Positions 48,201-58,900 of a stretch of DNA of 64,000 nucleotides are shown here, in pieces. Under the pieces are notes generated by a model that saw only the letters and a program-made list of their open reading frames with translations, had not been told where the DNA came from and did not search any database. The translations under genes and the position numbers were made by a program. The DNA is from Strigops habroptila (lineage: Eukaryota > Chordata > Aves > Psittaciformes > Psittacidae), in the NCBI RefSeq assembly GCF_004027225.2, contig NC_044279.2, forward strand, positions 52,352,744 to 52,416,743. The letters run 5' to 3'. Positions within the stretch are counted from its first letter, which is position 1. The number at the start of each line of letters is the position of its first letter.

Positions 48201-51098
48201 AAACTCTTTCAGCCACCATAAGCTTCTGCTGGGCACAGAGAGGTGACACACCTTACACTGCCTGATAATTACAATGTCACATTCAATTATATCTGTGTTA
48301 AGGCTTTATGCAAGCCTCATTCCTCTCTTTTGTTACTTCCTATTCACACTGTTCTGATTGGATATGTGATTATTATGTACATTCCTATTAATGCAACTCC
48401 TATTAGTGAAGCCTTGAGTGTGGATATGGTGGTTTATGACTTGGTGTAGCACTCAGTGTGGTATTCGCTACTCACGTACAAAGACATGTGGGTTTTCATT
48501 TGTTTGCTTCTTTGTTTTAATTGGGGTTTTCACTTACTGTATAGTTAGAACAGTCCAAAGAGCTATGAAATTCTGAAGTAAATGTGCAGAAACATCTATG
48601 CCGTTTCTTGTCTGCTTACTTTTCTTCCTTTCATTTGCAGAGATTTTAGCTCATTTTCATTGCTAAAGCAAGGAGTGACAACAACTCACAGGTTTTATTA
48701 CCTTTGTGTTTCTACTTGCATCCCTGTTCTCTCCTTCCCTAGAGAGAGGTTTCCATGCACGCCTCTTGAACAAGTTATTCTCTGCTTCTGAGACACAACT
48801 TCTGGTAAGGGAGTGCTTTGTGGGTAGACTTACAAGTATCATGCTGATAAAAAGGTATCAGATAAAGTCTTGCTTTGTCCGAAAAAGATAAGTTAGAAAC
48901 AGGGAATGAATGAATGCCCGATCAGTGATCTACAGTTACAGGGGCTGATGGGAAGCAGTGTCAGGAGAATCCAGAGGTTGCCATAGAAATGCAACAAAGG
49001 ATGCAATCCTCAGGGACTGCACCTGAGTCAAGTACCAAACTTGCAGGAATTCCCCGTGAATGGAACTCTTAAGTTTAAGAGAAAAACAGAAACCGTATCA
49101 CAGATAAGGATAATTGAGCTGTTTGTGATATCATGGTAGATCCCATCTGGACGTCAGCCGTGATTGCTGCTATGCCACTTTCCCAGCCTTGTTTGGGTGA
49201 AATATATAAACCTCAGGAGAACATTCAGCGTATGTCTGCCATCTTCTCTAGTTCCTTTTGCTAGGAAATCTAGAAACACATTATCATTTTTGGGCCACAG
49301 CAAGCATTTCAGTTGCTTGTTATGTAAATTCTCTGTAACAAAGCTTAATGCATTCAACTTTGGAACGGCATTTTTCTGTCTGTTTTTGAGTGACTCACAG
49401 GTTTTAAAAAGACCAAAGGGTATTTCCTTGGGTAGAGGGAGAGTGTACAAAAATAGTTCTATTTTAAAAAGAAACTTAACTCTGAATATCTTTCATCAAA
49501 CAAGCCACTGGAAAAGAGGGTGCCGTGTAACCTGTTAGTCTCTTTCTAAATCCATTTCTGCATGCACTCCCACATACCTTGATAAAGAAAAGGACCATTA
49601 TGATAATCTAAAGGTCTGGCAAGATTAATATTTCTACTGTTTGGAAATATAACACTTGTCGCCCTCAGACGCATTTCTGGAGTGAAAAAAGTTGATTGTA
49701 TTTCAAAATCCCCAGATCAACCAGCAGAATACCCACTAGTGTAAATGAGGGAATAGATGTCATTAATATTGACTGCCTTAATATATGAGACCATGGAATC
49801 CCCAACAGGGCTTGTTGGACTTTTGAAAGTAAAATGAGACAATTTGTTTTCAAGGAGATACAGCGCCCTCATTTAAATATTAATATTAGAGGGGGGAAAC
49901 CAAGGTTTATGTTTCAGCCCTGTCATAAATTTCCAGCAGGCAGCCAAATTCTTAATAAAAATATTAATTCAAGCACCTAGCAATATTAAAACTAAACAAA
50001 ACAAGAATGATAAATTGGGAATCTAATTCTTTCAGACATTTAAACATCTTAAGCACTCTGACTCAGGAGGTTTGGTGCTGGTCTTCTGCAAACTAAAGCC
50101 CAAGTGCAGAATTTAAAAGGCAGATGTTGGGACTCCTGTTACAGAGCAGAGAAAGAGATGGGCATTCTCAGAGGTGACCCGTCTGCCCATGTCAGACAGC
50201 AGTGTTGAGACAGGATCAGTACCTGGCTGGCGGTGTCTTTCTCTCTCTGGCGACTGCAGAGGGAACCTACCCAAATTCTAATAGCTATGTTTTGTCCATG
50301 CAGATCCCATCATCTGAGCATCCCCATGGTGCAGTAACATGACTTTAGGGCCTGACAAGTGTGTAGTTCACATGACCACAGGCGACTGTGAGTTATTTAT
50401 ACTAAGAAAAAGCTTAAAATGTGTTCAAGAAGGCTGTTTTCCTAAAATTTTGCTATCTATCTCAGTCAATTAGGAACACCAAATATATACACGGCCAACA
50501 GTGTATATTCAGTACATTGTGTCAGGAGCTTTTTAAATAGTTTGTTTTAGATAATATATATCTAAAAAAAAGGAGAAGCATTGTAATGCTACATATTTTT
50601 GCACATTTACAAGCTGTATTTGTAGTGTTGAGTGTATATAAACAAACTGAAACTGGGCAATATGCCTAGCAAATTGTTATTAATTAAAAAAAGAAAAAAA
50701 ACAGTTTCAGAAGGTGGAAGAACTCTCTCTGAATTAATTTAAAATTCAGCAAATTAATTTTGACAGGGGAAAGAGAAGCAAACATTTTGAGAGGTCAGGC
50801 TTTTTTTTTTTTCCAACAAAGTTAAACACTTGCAATCTTATTCAAGTTAACATTATAATTTCAAATTTTATCTGCTATATACAAGGGATAAATAACCCTA
50901 AATGAAATGTTAAAAGTGAAACTATTAATTTCAGCCCACCCCGAAACAGTTCTCCCATTTTCATATTTTCATTTTCTTTAGTTTAGGCAGTGAATGAGAA
51001 AAATAACCAAACCATAATTATTTTCACATCTCTCATTAAATTAGCAAAAATTCTCATAGAAAAAAAATCTTTCCTTCTAAGAGAAAAATGAAATTTTT

Positions 51099-51184
51099 AG
51101 GCTTCATATACAATATGAAACATATACAATACCATCATTGTTAAAGAACATTGTTAAAGAACAATCATATTGTATATGATGCCT
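51099..51184. repeat. 20-bp near-perfect inverted repeat enclosing a 13-bp tandem duplication
   Basis: The 20-base arm at 51099-51118 (AGGCTTCATATACAATATGA) is matched at 19 of 20 positions by the reverse complement of 51165-51184. The inner 15 bases are perfect (51104-51118 against 51165-51179). The 46-base loop holds a third partial copy of the arm motif (CATATACAAT at 51121-51130) and an exact tandem pair of ATTGTTAAAGAAC (51137-51149 and 51150-51162). It lies about 1.2 kb past the ANO2 stop codon, close to the likely 3' end of that transcript. Confidence 0.9.
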
Positions 51185-51326
51185 GCTGTTTGTTTCGTGG
51201 GGTTTGATGGTTTTGAAAGCACTGTTCAGAAGACAAAATGAGAACAAAATCCTTTATCCAGACTGAATTTCAAGTCAAGCTAGACACAGAATCTGCAGTA
51301 AAAGAAACAGATATTTTTAAGAAAGT

Positions 51327-51332
51327 TTTATT
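51327..51332 (-). terminator. ANO2: Candidate ANO2 polyadenylation signal (AATAAA)
   Basis: TTTATT on the + strand reads AATAAA on the - strand. It is the first canonical hexamer I see downstream of the ANO2 stop, and would give a 3'UTR of about 1.06 kb. A downstream GU-rich element was not established, and other signals further on could be used. Confidence 0.4.
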
Positions 51333-52395
51333 TTCTTTCATAACAGAATAAAGTTATTCATTAAATGCTTGTAGATGAAAGCTTGGTTAGTGAATATGTT
51401 TATCTTTCAATAACACGCAGTTCTGCAAAATATTTTACTTTACAATAAATGCACAACAGCAGCAACTTTTGTTACTTTATGCTCAATGTACATGAACATG
51501 CCACATGATTTACAGGTCTTGATTCCATTCTCACTCATCAGCTTCACAGTGGTGTTGGTTTAGTGGCGTGATTCTTCTTGATACTGGCTGAGTTCCCAGT
51601 CTGAGTGAGAGGAGAATCAAACATGCAGGGTTTCGGGGGTTTTTTGTTCAGAACAATGAATAACAATGAGCTTCCCTGGTCCTAGCAGCTTTACTTCATT
51701 CTTATAGGTATGTTGTGGCCTCTCTGCTCATTAGCACATGCATTCAAGATCCTGCTAAGCAAAACACAATATATCTGTAGATGAAAGTGCTTAGTGATTT
51801 TCACTGCTTCTGTTCCCACAGCTCTGTGCCCTTAACACCAGCCCTGCATGCTCTACAGAGGCAGCACCAAGTGGCAGTATATATTAGGAAGGCACAATGA
51901 CTTGAGACTTCACGTGTATACAAACCATCTGCTGGCATCTACAAGCCATGAGAGCATGTGTTGTGTGCACTTTGCAATGGTTGGTCAGATCTGCTAAAAG
52001 ATAGATACTAGAGCAGGAGTGTCCCTTCTATTCCCTGTGGCCCATGGGGTCTCTGCAGGAAGAGCAATGGTTGTGGTCCTACTGCGGAGATTGCATGAGT
52101 GAGGAGAACTCCTGCGTGCCTATCCAACTCACATGCATCACCACAAGGACCAGCTACAGCCACAGTATAACCGTTGTCTTGCACTGATAAAGTCTGAAAA
52201 TGCTGCAGCTCAGATAGATAGCATGTAAAATGTGACAGAGAACTTTGAATATGGAGTTTCTAAGGAAGCAAAAGAAGCCTCCTTTTTGTTCCCTGTCTGT
52301 CTGTCTCTCCCTCCCTTGCTCCAGGTTCAGAATTGCATCACACAGTAAACAGGTATCTCAGAGGTGAGCATAGTATGTTACCCTTCCCTAAGGAG
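51333..52395 (-). other. ANO2: Probable ANO2 3'UTR
   Basis: Non-coding sequence between the ANO2 stop codon and the first AATAAA on the - strand. No other gene is seen. The extent depends on the polyadenylation site actually used. Confidence 0.5.
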
Positions 52396-52677
52396 TCATA
52401 CTTCTGTGTGCTGAGAGCTAAAGGAGGCAAAGCTGCCTTTTGGACTTCGGTTAAACTGATAGAAGCTGGCAGCCCGGATCTTTCCACCTTTGGTCCCACT
52501 TCTGTGTTTCTGCTTGTCGCGTGCAATAAAACTTTCAATCGGCTTCAGTTTTTCATGTTCTTCCTTCAGGAAGAAGTCAACAAGCACACTCTTCTCCTTT
52601 TTGATCTGTTCACTGATGTCCTTGGGGATGTCAGGAATCATCCAATCAACCAGAACACTGAGGAACATCACCAAGTT
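52396..52677 (-). CDS. ANO2: Anoctamin-2, last coding exon (end of TM10 and cytosolic C-terminus)
   Basis: ANO2 (TMEM16B) is a Ca2+-activated chloride channel of olfactory neurons and photoreceptor terminals. The exon begins after a TTTGCAG acceptor and encodes 93 residues plus TGA. It starts [20 protein letters not shown] (end of the last helix), then the family-typical [20 protein letters not shown] amphipathic segment, and a divergent basic/serine-rich tail ending SSQHTEV. The [12 protein letters not shown] wording and the SQHTxV terminus point to ANO2 rather than ANO1, which ends differently. The final His-Thr-Glu-Val is a class I PDZ-binding motif, consistent with the reported PSD-95 association of the mammalian protein. 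The exon is in phase 0 with the preceding exon. Confidence 0.95.
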   Translation of the reverse strand, partial: NLVMFLSVLVDWMIPDIPKDISEQIKKEKSVLVDFFLKEEHEKLKPIESFIARDKQKHRSGTKGGKIRAASFYQFNRSPKGSFASFSSQHTEV

Positions 52678-54245
52678 CTGCAAACACAGCAACAGACATG
52701 AAGCAAGTATGAAAAATCAAAAATTCTCACACTAGAGCAAAAAGAAACCTTTGCTACAGCTGTGAGGCAGATATCAAACACATTTTGCTGATGGCGTGCA
52801 GTATTAAGCAGTTGAGTAAGGCCTTAGTTCCAGAAACAGCTCATGTTTGTGTACAACACTACCTCTTCAGAGAGGCTGAATTAAACACGTGCTACAGTGA
52901 AGTTTGAAACAGGAAAGGACTTGGATTCTTCAAACGATTCATGGCCTAAGTAGCTAAAACAGCCTTATTCCTTATAGGTGTCTAAAGGTGATTGATTGGT
53001 TCTCAACATCAAATTCATTGAGACTGAGTTCAGAGTCCATTACTATAACGGCATCAGCGAAAGCATCCTCCAACACAATCAAACCCATGTGTTTCCAATA
53101 CGGCCTGAGCAGACAGCAGACAACTTAGATAGTCATTCTGCCCTCAAATCCTTCTGTCTGATGGCAAGCAGGATTTTATTACACTCTGCAGTGTGCAAGC
53201 CACAACCCTGAATCTCAAGTGTCAGGGTCATCACAGGTGATGTTCATAACACAGAGGCAGAGAAGCAGACTGGGCAAGAAGTTCTGCTTATTTGTGAAAT
53301 GGATAGATAAATTATGCTTTGGGGTTTATATTATCATCATAATGATTTAAAAACTGCTGTGTTGTGTAGTGCCTCAAAATGTGTGAGAACATTTGCTGAC
53401 AAGGCTATTAGCATGAACCCTCTGTCCCCATTTAAGACAATGGAGCTAACTAGCCAGGGAATGTACTCTGGCAGAACAGGCAGGCTATTTGAAACCCAGC
53501 ATAACCAGTTGGTTTCAAATGTTTTGCAGCCAGTGGTGGAAAATTACTGAAGGCAGAACAAAGAAGCAGAAGATGGCAATATAAGCCAGGCAAGACTCAC
53601 AGTCACACTTAGGAATACTTGGCAGGTGAGGAGAAAAGACAGGCAGATTTCAATATGAGGGGTAGGGCCAATTTGACTGTGGAGGGATCCCAGATCATGG
53701 AAGAGAGCAGAAGGTTTCTGCCATTGGGAAGGCAAGTCACGATAGCAAATCCCTTGCCAATGAAATCTCCACACTGGGGAGAATTTACTTTATTTACTTG
53801 TAGAAAGTAACAAAAGACCTTGAAGGATTTACTATTTCTGTTTGTTTCTTGCTTTAGGTAAAGTACAGCACTTGACCAGCCTACACAGCATTTATGTTTA
53901 AAGGTGCCCCTGAGAGTACAATAGCTGACAAAGTTTACTTAACTGAAGCATTCAAAAGCCTGGGGCATTTTAGGTATCACTGTTAGTGTCAAGGCCTAAC
54001 ACAGGCTGTGAGGCTTCCCTTCCTTGAAGGGAGAGGAAACTGCTGAGGAAGTATGCTACAGTGCTCCAAAGGGAGAACCTGTGCTGCAGCCCACTGACAC
54101 CTCAGCAGGCTGGATGAAAGCACATCAGGCTGAGTATTTGAGAACAGAAAAGATCTGTTGGACATGGGCTTCTTTGGCACATGCATTTCAATCCATTTGT
54201 TATGATATTTCTGTGACTGAAATTGCAGCAACTCAACAAACTTAC
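52678..54245 (-). other. ANO2: ANO2 last intron
   Basis: A GT-AG intron of about 1.57 kb between the two final coding exons. The donor GTAAG is read from 54245 downward and the acceptor CAG ends at 52678. No nested gene or recognisable repeat is seen. Chance ORFs at 53314-53550 (+) and 53544-53774 (-) are ignored. Confidence 0.85.
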
Positions 54246-54351
54246 CTGAAATAGGATAACAAAAGCCAAGCGAGCTGATAAGACTGCCCAGTACTGTTTA
54301 GAAAACTCGTACTGATTTGGAGACCAAGGTGGTTCTCTGTAGTCTTTGAAC
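54246..54351 (-). CDS. ANO2: Anoctamin-2, penultimate coding exon (extracellular loop into TM10)
   Basis: The 106-base exon is bounded by a TCAACAG acceptor and a CAG|GTAAG donor. The first base completes an Arg codon begun in the upstream exon. It then encodes 35 residues reading [20 protein letters not shown] and [15 protein letters not shown]. The [11 protein letters not shown] motif and the following hydrophobic [10 protein letters not shown] are hallmarks of the anoctamin family, with the last 10-12 residues forming the start of the terminal transmembrane helix that continues in the last exon. Confidence 0.95.
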
Positions 54352-54929
54352 CTGTTGATGGAGACAGCTCAGTTATCACACAGTTCCAGTGCTCTCCTCC
54401 TGCACCAATTGCTTTGATTAACATGATTTTCCAGTCACAAAACCTAAAGAATCAAATCCTCCAGATGTTCCTACTTCAACCCTTATGAAATACAATTCCA
54501 GAATTAGAGCTGGACTATCATCTCCACTGAATTTAGTAAGATTCATCTGGTTTTCACAGTTGTAACCAAAATCAGAACATTGTTCTAATGCTGGGAACAT
54601 CTAGATTTTCCTGGATTTACAAGTGTCTCCTTTTTTTTTCCTTAATGTTAAATTGATCTCAGTGTAGAGGGAATAAAGTGTTGAAATTAAAGCACAGAGG
54701 TAGTTCAAGGCATTTTCACACTAAGGGAGACAAGCCTGCATTCGTCTCACCTAAACCTTGATTAATATTGGTTATAATTCAGCCCACATAAAATCTGACT
54801 CACACTTTGGTGGTTCTTGTCATTGCATTAACGACAGAGGGAGCCATGGGAAGGGCACTTCCTAAATTAACTGTCTAGCCTTAGACGGGATAAAGCAGAG
54901 CCTTAGTGGTTTGGTGTAAAGACTGATGA

Positions 54930-55640
54930 TTTTAGCATTATCATTAATCATTTGGAAGTAAACAACAGGCTAATAAAAGTCACAGATGCTCCTAAATTGG
55001 AAAGTTTTGCAAATAGCAGGAAACATGGAAAGCAATAAGAAATACAGACAGGAAACACAATGAGAATAATCTGGGGAAATGGAAAATAATTAAAAATAAA
55101 ATAATTGAAGGATCTTTGAAAGGATAGAGTTTGAAAGAAAATGCCGTGAAAATAGCCTGGAGCTTACAGTAGCCAGCAAGTTAACACAAGTCTGAAATAT
55201 GGCAGCAGGACAGTATGACTTGTGGATGTGTAAACAAAAGGCATAATGGTGCTGGGGGGAATTAGCCCTTCTCTGAACAGCTCAGGTAAAACCACACCTG
55301 GAATGCTGCATTCAGGCATTCAGCTGCGGGCATTTCAGACAGAAAAAAAAGGAAAAAGAAAAAGGTAGCAACAAATTGAAGGAAGTTCAGCAAAACAATC
55401 CAGGGGCTGAGGAGACTGACTCACCAGAAAGGATTAAAGAAGGGCACATTTTGGTAAGGAACAGCCACAGTTGGACATGATAACCATGCACAAATTGTGC
55501 CCTTAGGACTGAAAGGGATAATTTAGTGCTGTTCACAGTGTTTGACTAGGAGTAATGGGATGAAATTAAGAGAGGGAAAATCTGTTTTGAATACCACAAA
55601 ACCCGTCCTGACAGTAAGATTCATTAGACTGTGGAAAAGC
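54930..55640 (+). mobile_element. Ancient CR1 LINE fragment, antisense in an ANO2 intron
   Basis: Over roughly 700 bases the sequence tracks late CR1 ORF2. A decayed reverse-transcriptase block (TCATTAATCATTTGGAAGTA, then GTCACAGATGCTCCTAAATT at the position of the FADD catalytic motif) is followed by TTGCAAATAGCAGGAAACAT. Next come the CCACACCTGGAATGCTGCAT 'HLEYC' block, CTAGGAGTAATGGGATGAAA, and TCCTGACAGTAAGATTCATT with GACTGTGGAAAAGCCT. Frames are broken throughout by indels and stops, so it is a molecular fossil much older than the copy at 19.85 kb. The 3' tail is not recognisable. Confidence 0.75.
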
Positions 55641-57144
55641 CTCCGTTGGGGGATAATGAAGAAGGTTCATATATAAAATCTGTCAGTTCCAGTTTGCAGG
55701 TGCGCTTACCAAAATTACCTTCAGGTTCTATCCGCATGGTTTTGCATGTTAAATTACACATTTCCAATCACACAGCCCCTACATCCCGCACTCTCCCTCC
55801 CAAGAAATTCAGTCTGAAATGCTGGATGTAATGCTGTGCTGCACCTTCTGGAGACAAAGGGCACAAGGTACAACTCATGATGGGGAGAGGGATGATACAG
55901 CCCCTTTAAATTTGAGGCTGTATTAATTTATGGAAGCACTATTTTGATGCATTAGATCCTAGATTATTTGTTTTGTTCAATGGTGCATGCACAGTGGCTG
56001 AGCCCTCTGTCCTGTCTTACATAGGATTCCTGTTTGGTCCTGTGCTGTGCCTGTCCTGTGACACTCCCCCTCTGATACCTTCCTGTACAGTGTGGACTCC
56101 TGCATGCTGCTCAGATCTGTGTACAGGAGCTGCAGCAAGGGCCAGAGTCAGATCCCTTGAATTTAATGTGCTTGAACATCAAGGCCAAGGAAAACCACTG
56201 AGTTTGGTGTGGATTTTGCCTAGCACTGTAAATCAGTCCCAGTCTTGAAACGGGTCCCAGGTTCACCTGGAAGGGTCACCAACTGTGGTGGGATTTCCAT
56301 TTAATGTACTCTGAGCTTCACAAACTATGTAAGTGTTGCAGGACATCAGACTCCAAGGAAAATTCACCTGGCTCAGCTGGAAATCACACTGCTTATGATG
56401 CCGAAATCTACATTCAACAGAACACTAGCAAATGATTTATGGTGAAGGGAGATGTGTTTTCAGAGCTACAGACAAGGTAGTTGGGCCTCCTCCCCACCTC
56501 CTTTTTTAATCATTCTATGACACATGGGACTTCAAAGTGCAATAATCCGGGCCCTTTCTAACCAATGTATAGTTTATTTTTTTAAAAAGGCCATCTTTTC
56601 CCTCACATTTTCAATTCTTCATTCTTTAAACATTTGATTCAGCAGGTATGCCAGGAACAGCAAATTGCCCACGCTGCATAGATTACTGTGATTCAAAAAT
56701 AGCAATCGACTCTACTTCCATTGAAAAAGGACAAGAATAGGAAGTAGTCAATGTGCTTTAAGAATAGAGCACAGGAAAGTTCTGAGGGAAAAAAAAAAAT
56801 GCATACTGAAAGCACAGAAATGATAGGGAATGGATGGAGAGGACCACACAAGACTTAGACAAAACAGAACTGAAGCCAGAGCTAGGAGAATTCTGCTAGT
56901 ATATTTCCCAAGTATATTACGTGGGGAAAGACTGGTGGAAAAAGTCAAAATGTATATGTAGGTGGAAATGCAAAACAGTCCAAATAAGCTGATCTGTTTG
57001 ATATACTTTTTCAGCTGTTTTTTTACAAGAAATTGAAGAAAACGTGACTGAATCAGAAGGAAGTAGTGCTTCAGCAATGCAGGAGCATATAAGAATTGCT
57101 CAGGGGAAAACATTAGAATCCACAACTGATCACTGGGAGTAGAT

Positions 57145-57208
57145 GAGATGGAGTAGCAGAGCCCACAGGGAACAACATTTTGAGAAAAGAAAGAGGACAG
57201 GCCCCAGG
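57145..57208. repeat. Direct repeat copy A within an ANO2 intron
   Basis: This roughly 64-base stretch (around GGAGTAGCAGAGCCCACAGG, AACATTTTGAGA and GAGGACAGGCCCCAGG) recurs in diverged form 1.36 kb away at 58502-58563. Identity is roughly 80 percent with a 4-base gap. It is probably a pair of fragments from an unrecognised dispersed repeat or an old local duplication. Confidence 0.65.
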
Positions 57209-58501
57209 GCATTAGGAAAATTAATTCATTCAAAGACATTCTATATATTTGCTGAATATTGGAGCAGACTTGTGTTAAGGGAAAAGTCCCTTTAATGCTT
57301 CTGTATCTATCTGCTGCTTTCTTCTTTTCAGTGTGATCAGCATGCTTTCATATACTCCAATACCATACCAGATTATAAAGATTAAAAGGGCTAAACCAAT
57401 AAAAATGTCACATAACCTAGCAAGGTTTGCTTTTAATTTTCCTTCAGCTACACAAATGTTGTTTTTTCTGAAAAACAACATTACAACTAATGCTATGCAT
57501 CAGAATGGTGTTACAGCAATGTTTATTTGGAAGCAATGTCAAAGAGTTCACAGCATTGTTAGAAAATGCTGCTCAAAATATTCAAAGAATGTTTTCTGGA
57601 TGTTTGGTGGGAGAGTTGTTTCTGGCTTGTTATGGTTATTTTTAAGATACCTTAATCTCCCGCAATGCCCGTAAGGAGCAAAATGCGGGCTTGTGGTAAC
57701 CACGTTTATCTCCAGAGGTCACAGAAATCTAAGAATAAAAGAGGTCAGCTTGTTCCCAACATATTTGCCAGAAACAGAAAAACAGATTTTATTTCCAGCT
57801 TAAGGGACAGTGTTTGTTCCCTGTCTCTTGGGGCAGAAGCTAGATAACCCATATTTTATCATAGTGATGGCTCTGGCCAAAACTGAGATTTTGATAAAAT
57901 TCAAATGAGGCTGGTGATAATGAGAAACAGCGAATATGGATGCTGACATCTTTTCTCAATTGTTTCAGGATAATGGAACAGAAATGCTCTCATAGTCGTT
58001 TCTCATTCAGACTATTCCATGGTCAAATTTTAGGATATGCCCCTTCTTTGCAATCAATTTTATTCTTTTTTTTTTTCCTCAGTGGCATAGACTTGATATT
58101 ATCAGGCAGGGATGACTTTTATATCTAGTGTAGATTATTCCCTTCTCCTTTTATTTTGGCTCTGTTGAATCCATGTCAATCTGAGGAGGGCATTTCATCA
58201 CTGTTGGGATTGAATATATTTCAAAATACACTGGCAGTCATACATCATAAATAGAGGCCAGAGGCTGAGACCAGGTAAAGAGCAGCAAAGTGAAAGTAGC
58301 CAAATCACAGTGAAGTAGGAGAACCATAAAGATCATGATTCTTGAAGGAAAACACTAATTTGGGGATACAAAGTAAAAATTGCTGGGAACTGAAAAGAGA
58401 AAATCATTTCACAGACTTTTTTATAAGTCTATTAAAAAGTACAGAGGTGCTGCATACTCTCACATCTAAGATTATGCTAAAAAAACTCCTAGCAACCTAC
58501 T

Positions 58502-58563
58502 GAAATGGAGAATAGCAGAGCTCCCAGGAAATAACATTTTGAGACAAGAGGACATGCCCCAGG
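58502..58563. repeat. Direct repeat copy B within an ANO2 intron
   Basis: Second copy of the unit at 57145-57208, reading GGAGAATAGCAGAGCTCCCA, then TAACATTTTGAGACAAGAGG and ACATGCCCCAGG. It has the same orientation as copy A. Confidence 0.65.
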
Positions 58564-58775
58564 TTTAAGGTGCTTTACCATATCTGTCACTCATTACTGG
58601 TCTCCACATGGACATCAGGCAGTTGACCCAACTCTTTGAGTGTGATGACCCAGCCAACATGCTCTCTCTTTACCTGCTTCAAAGTTAGGAATCTTATGTG
58701 TGCACCTAGCCTCCGTTGTATTCAAAGTGAAAAGGTAGGTACACCCCAAAGGCAATCTTAAGAGCAGTGCCTGAA

Positions 58776-58900
58776 TTAGAGGGCCAGATTTCTCTCCACA
58801 TTTACTCTGCTTCTTCCAGTGAAGGAACTGAGATGAATAATTTTTGTGGGTTATAGTTGGATGAGATAAACACCCTGCTTAAAATCAGTGGGATCCAAAG
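58776..58900. repeat. Possible ancient amniote interspersed repeat fragment
   Basis: It starts GAGGGCCAGATTTCTCTCCA followed by TTTACTCTGCTTCTTCCAGT and ends near AAAATCAGTGGGATCC. The GGGCCAGATT edge matches that of the element near 24051, suggesting the same old family. Internal sequence is too diverged for a firm call. Confidence 0.4.

Larger units (their letters stand above)
38721..51326. other. Intergenic DNA downstream of ANO2, no gene seen
   Basis: About 12.6 kb with no supported exon. ORFs at 43113-43499 (+), 43654-44064 (-) and 49164-49538 (+) are among the longer ones but match no family I know. The region around 43.1-44.7 kb is noticeably richer in GC than its surroundings without being a clear CpG island. 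From 49.8 to 51.2 kb the DNA is very AT-rich. A strong inverted repeat at 51099-51184 is listed separately. Confidence 0.6.

Noticed and set aside
49164..49538. 124-codon + strand ORF overlapped by a 98-codon - strand ORF
   Set aside because: Neither resembles a known protein. Overlapping open frames on both strands in such DNA occur by chance.
56748..57239. 163-codon hydrophobic ORF on the ANO2 strand
   Set aside because: It lies inside an ANO2 intron, has no anoctamin or other family resemblance, and overlaps a diverged repeat copy. The hydrophobicity is what T-rich DNA gives by chance.
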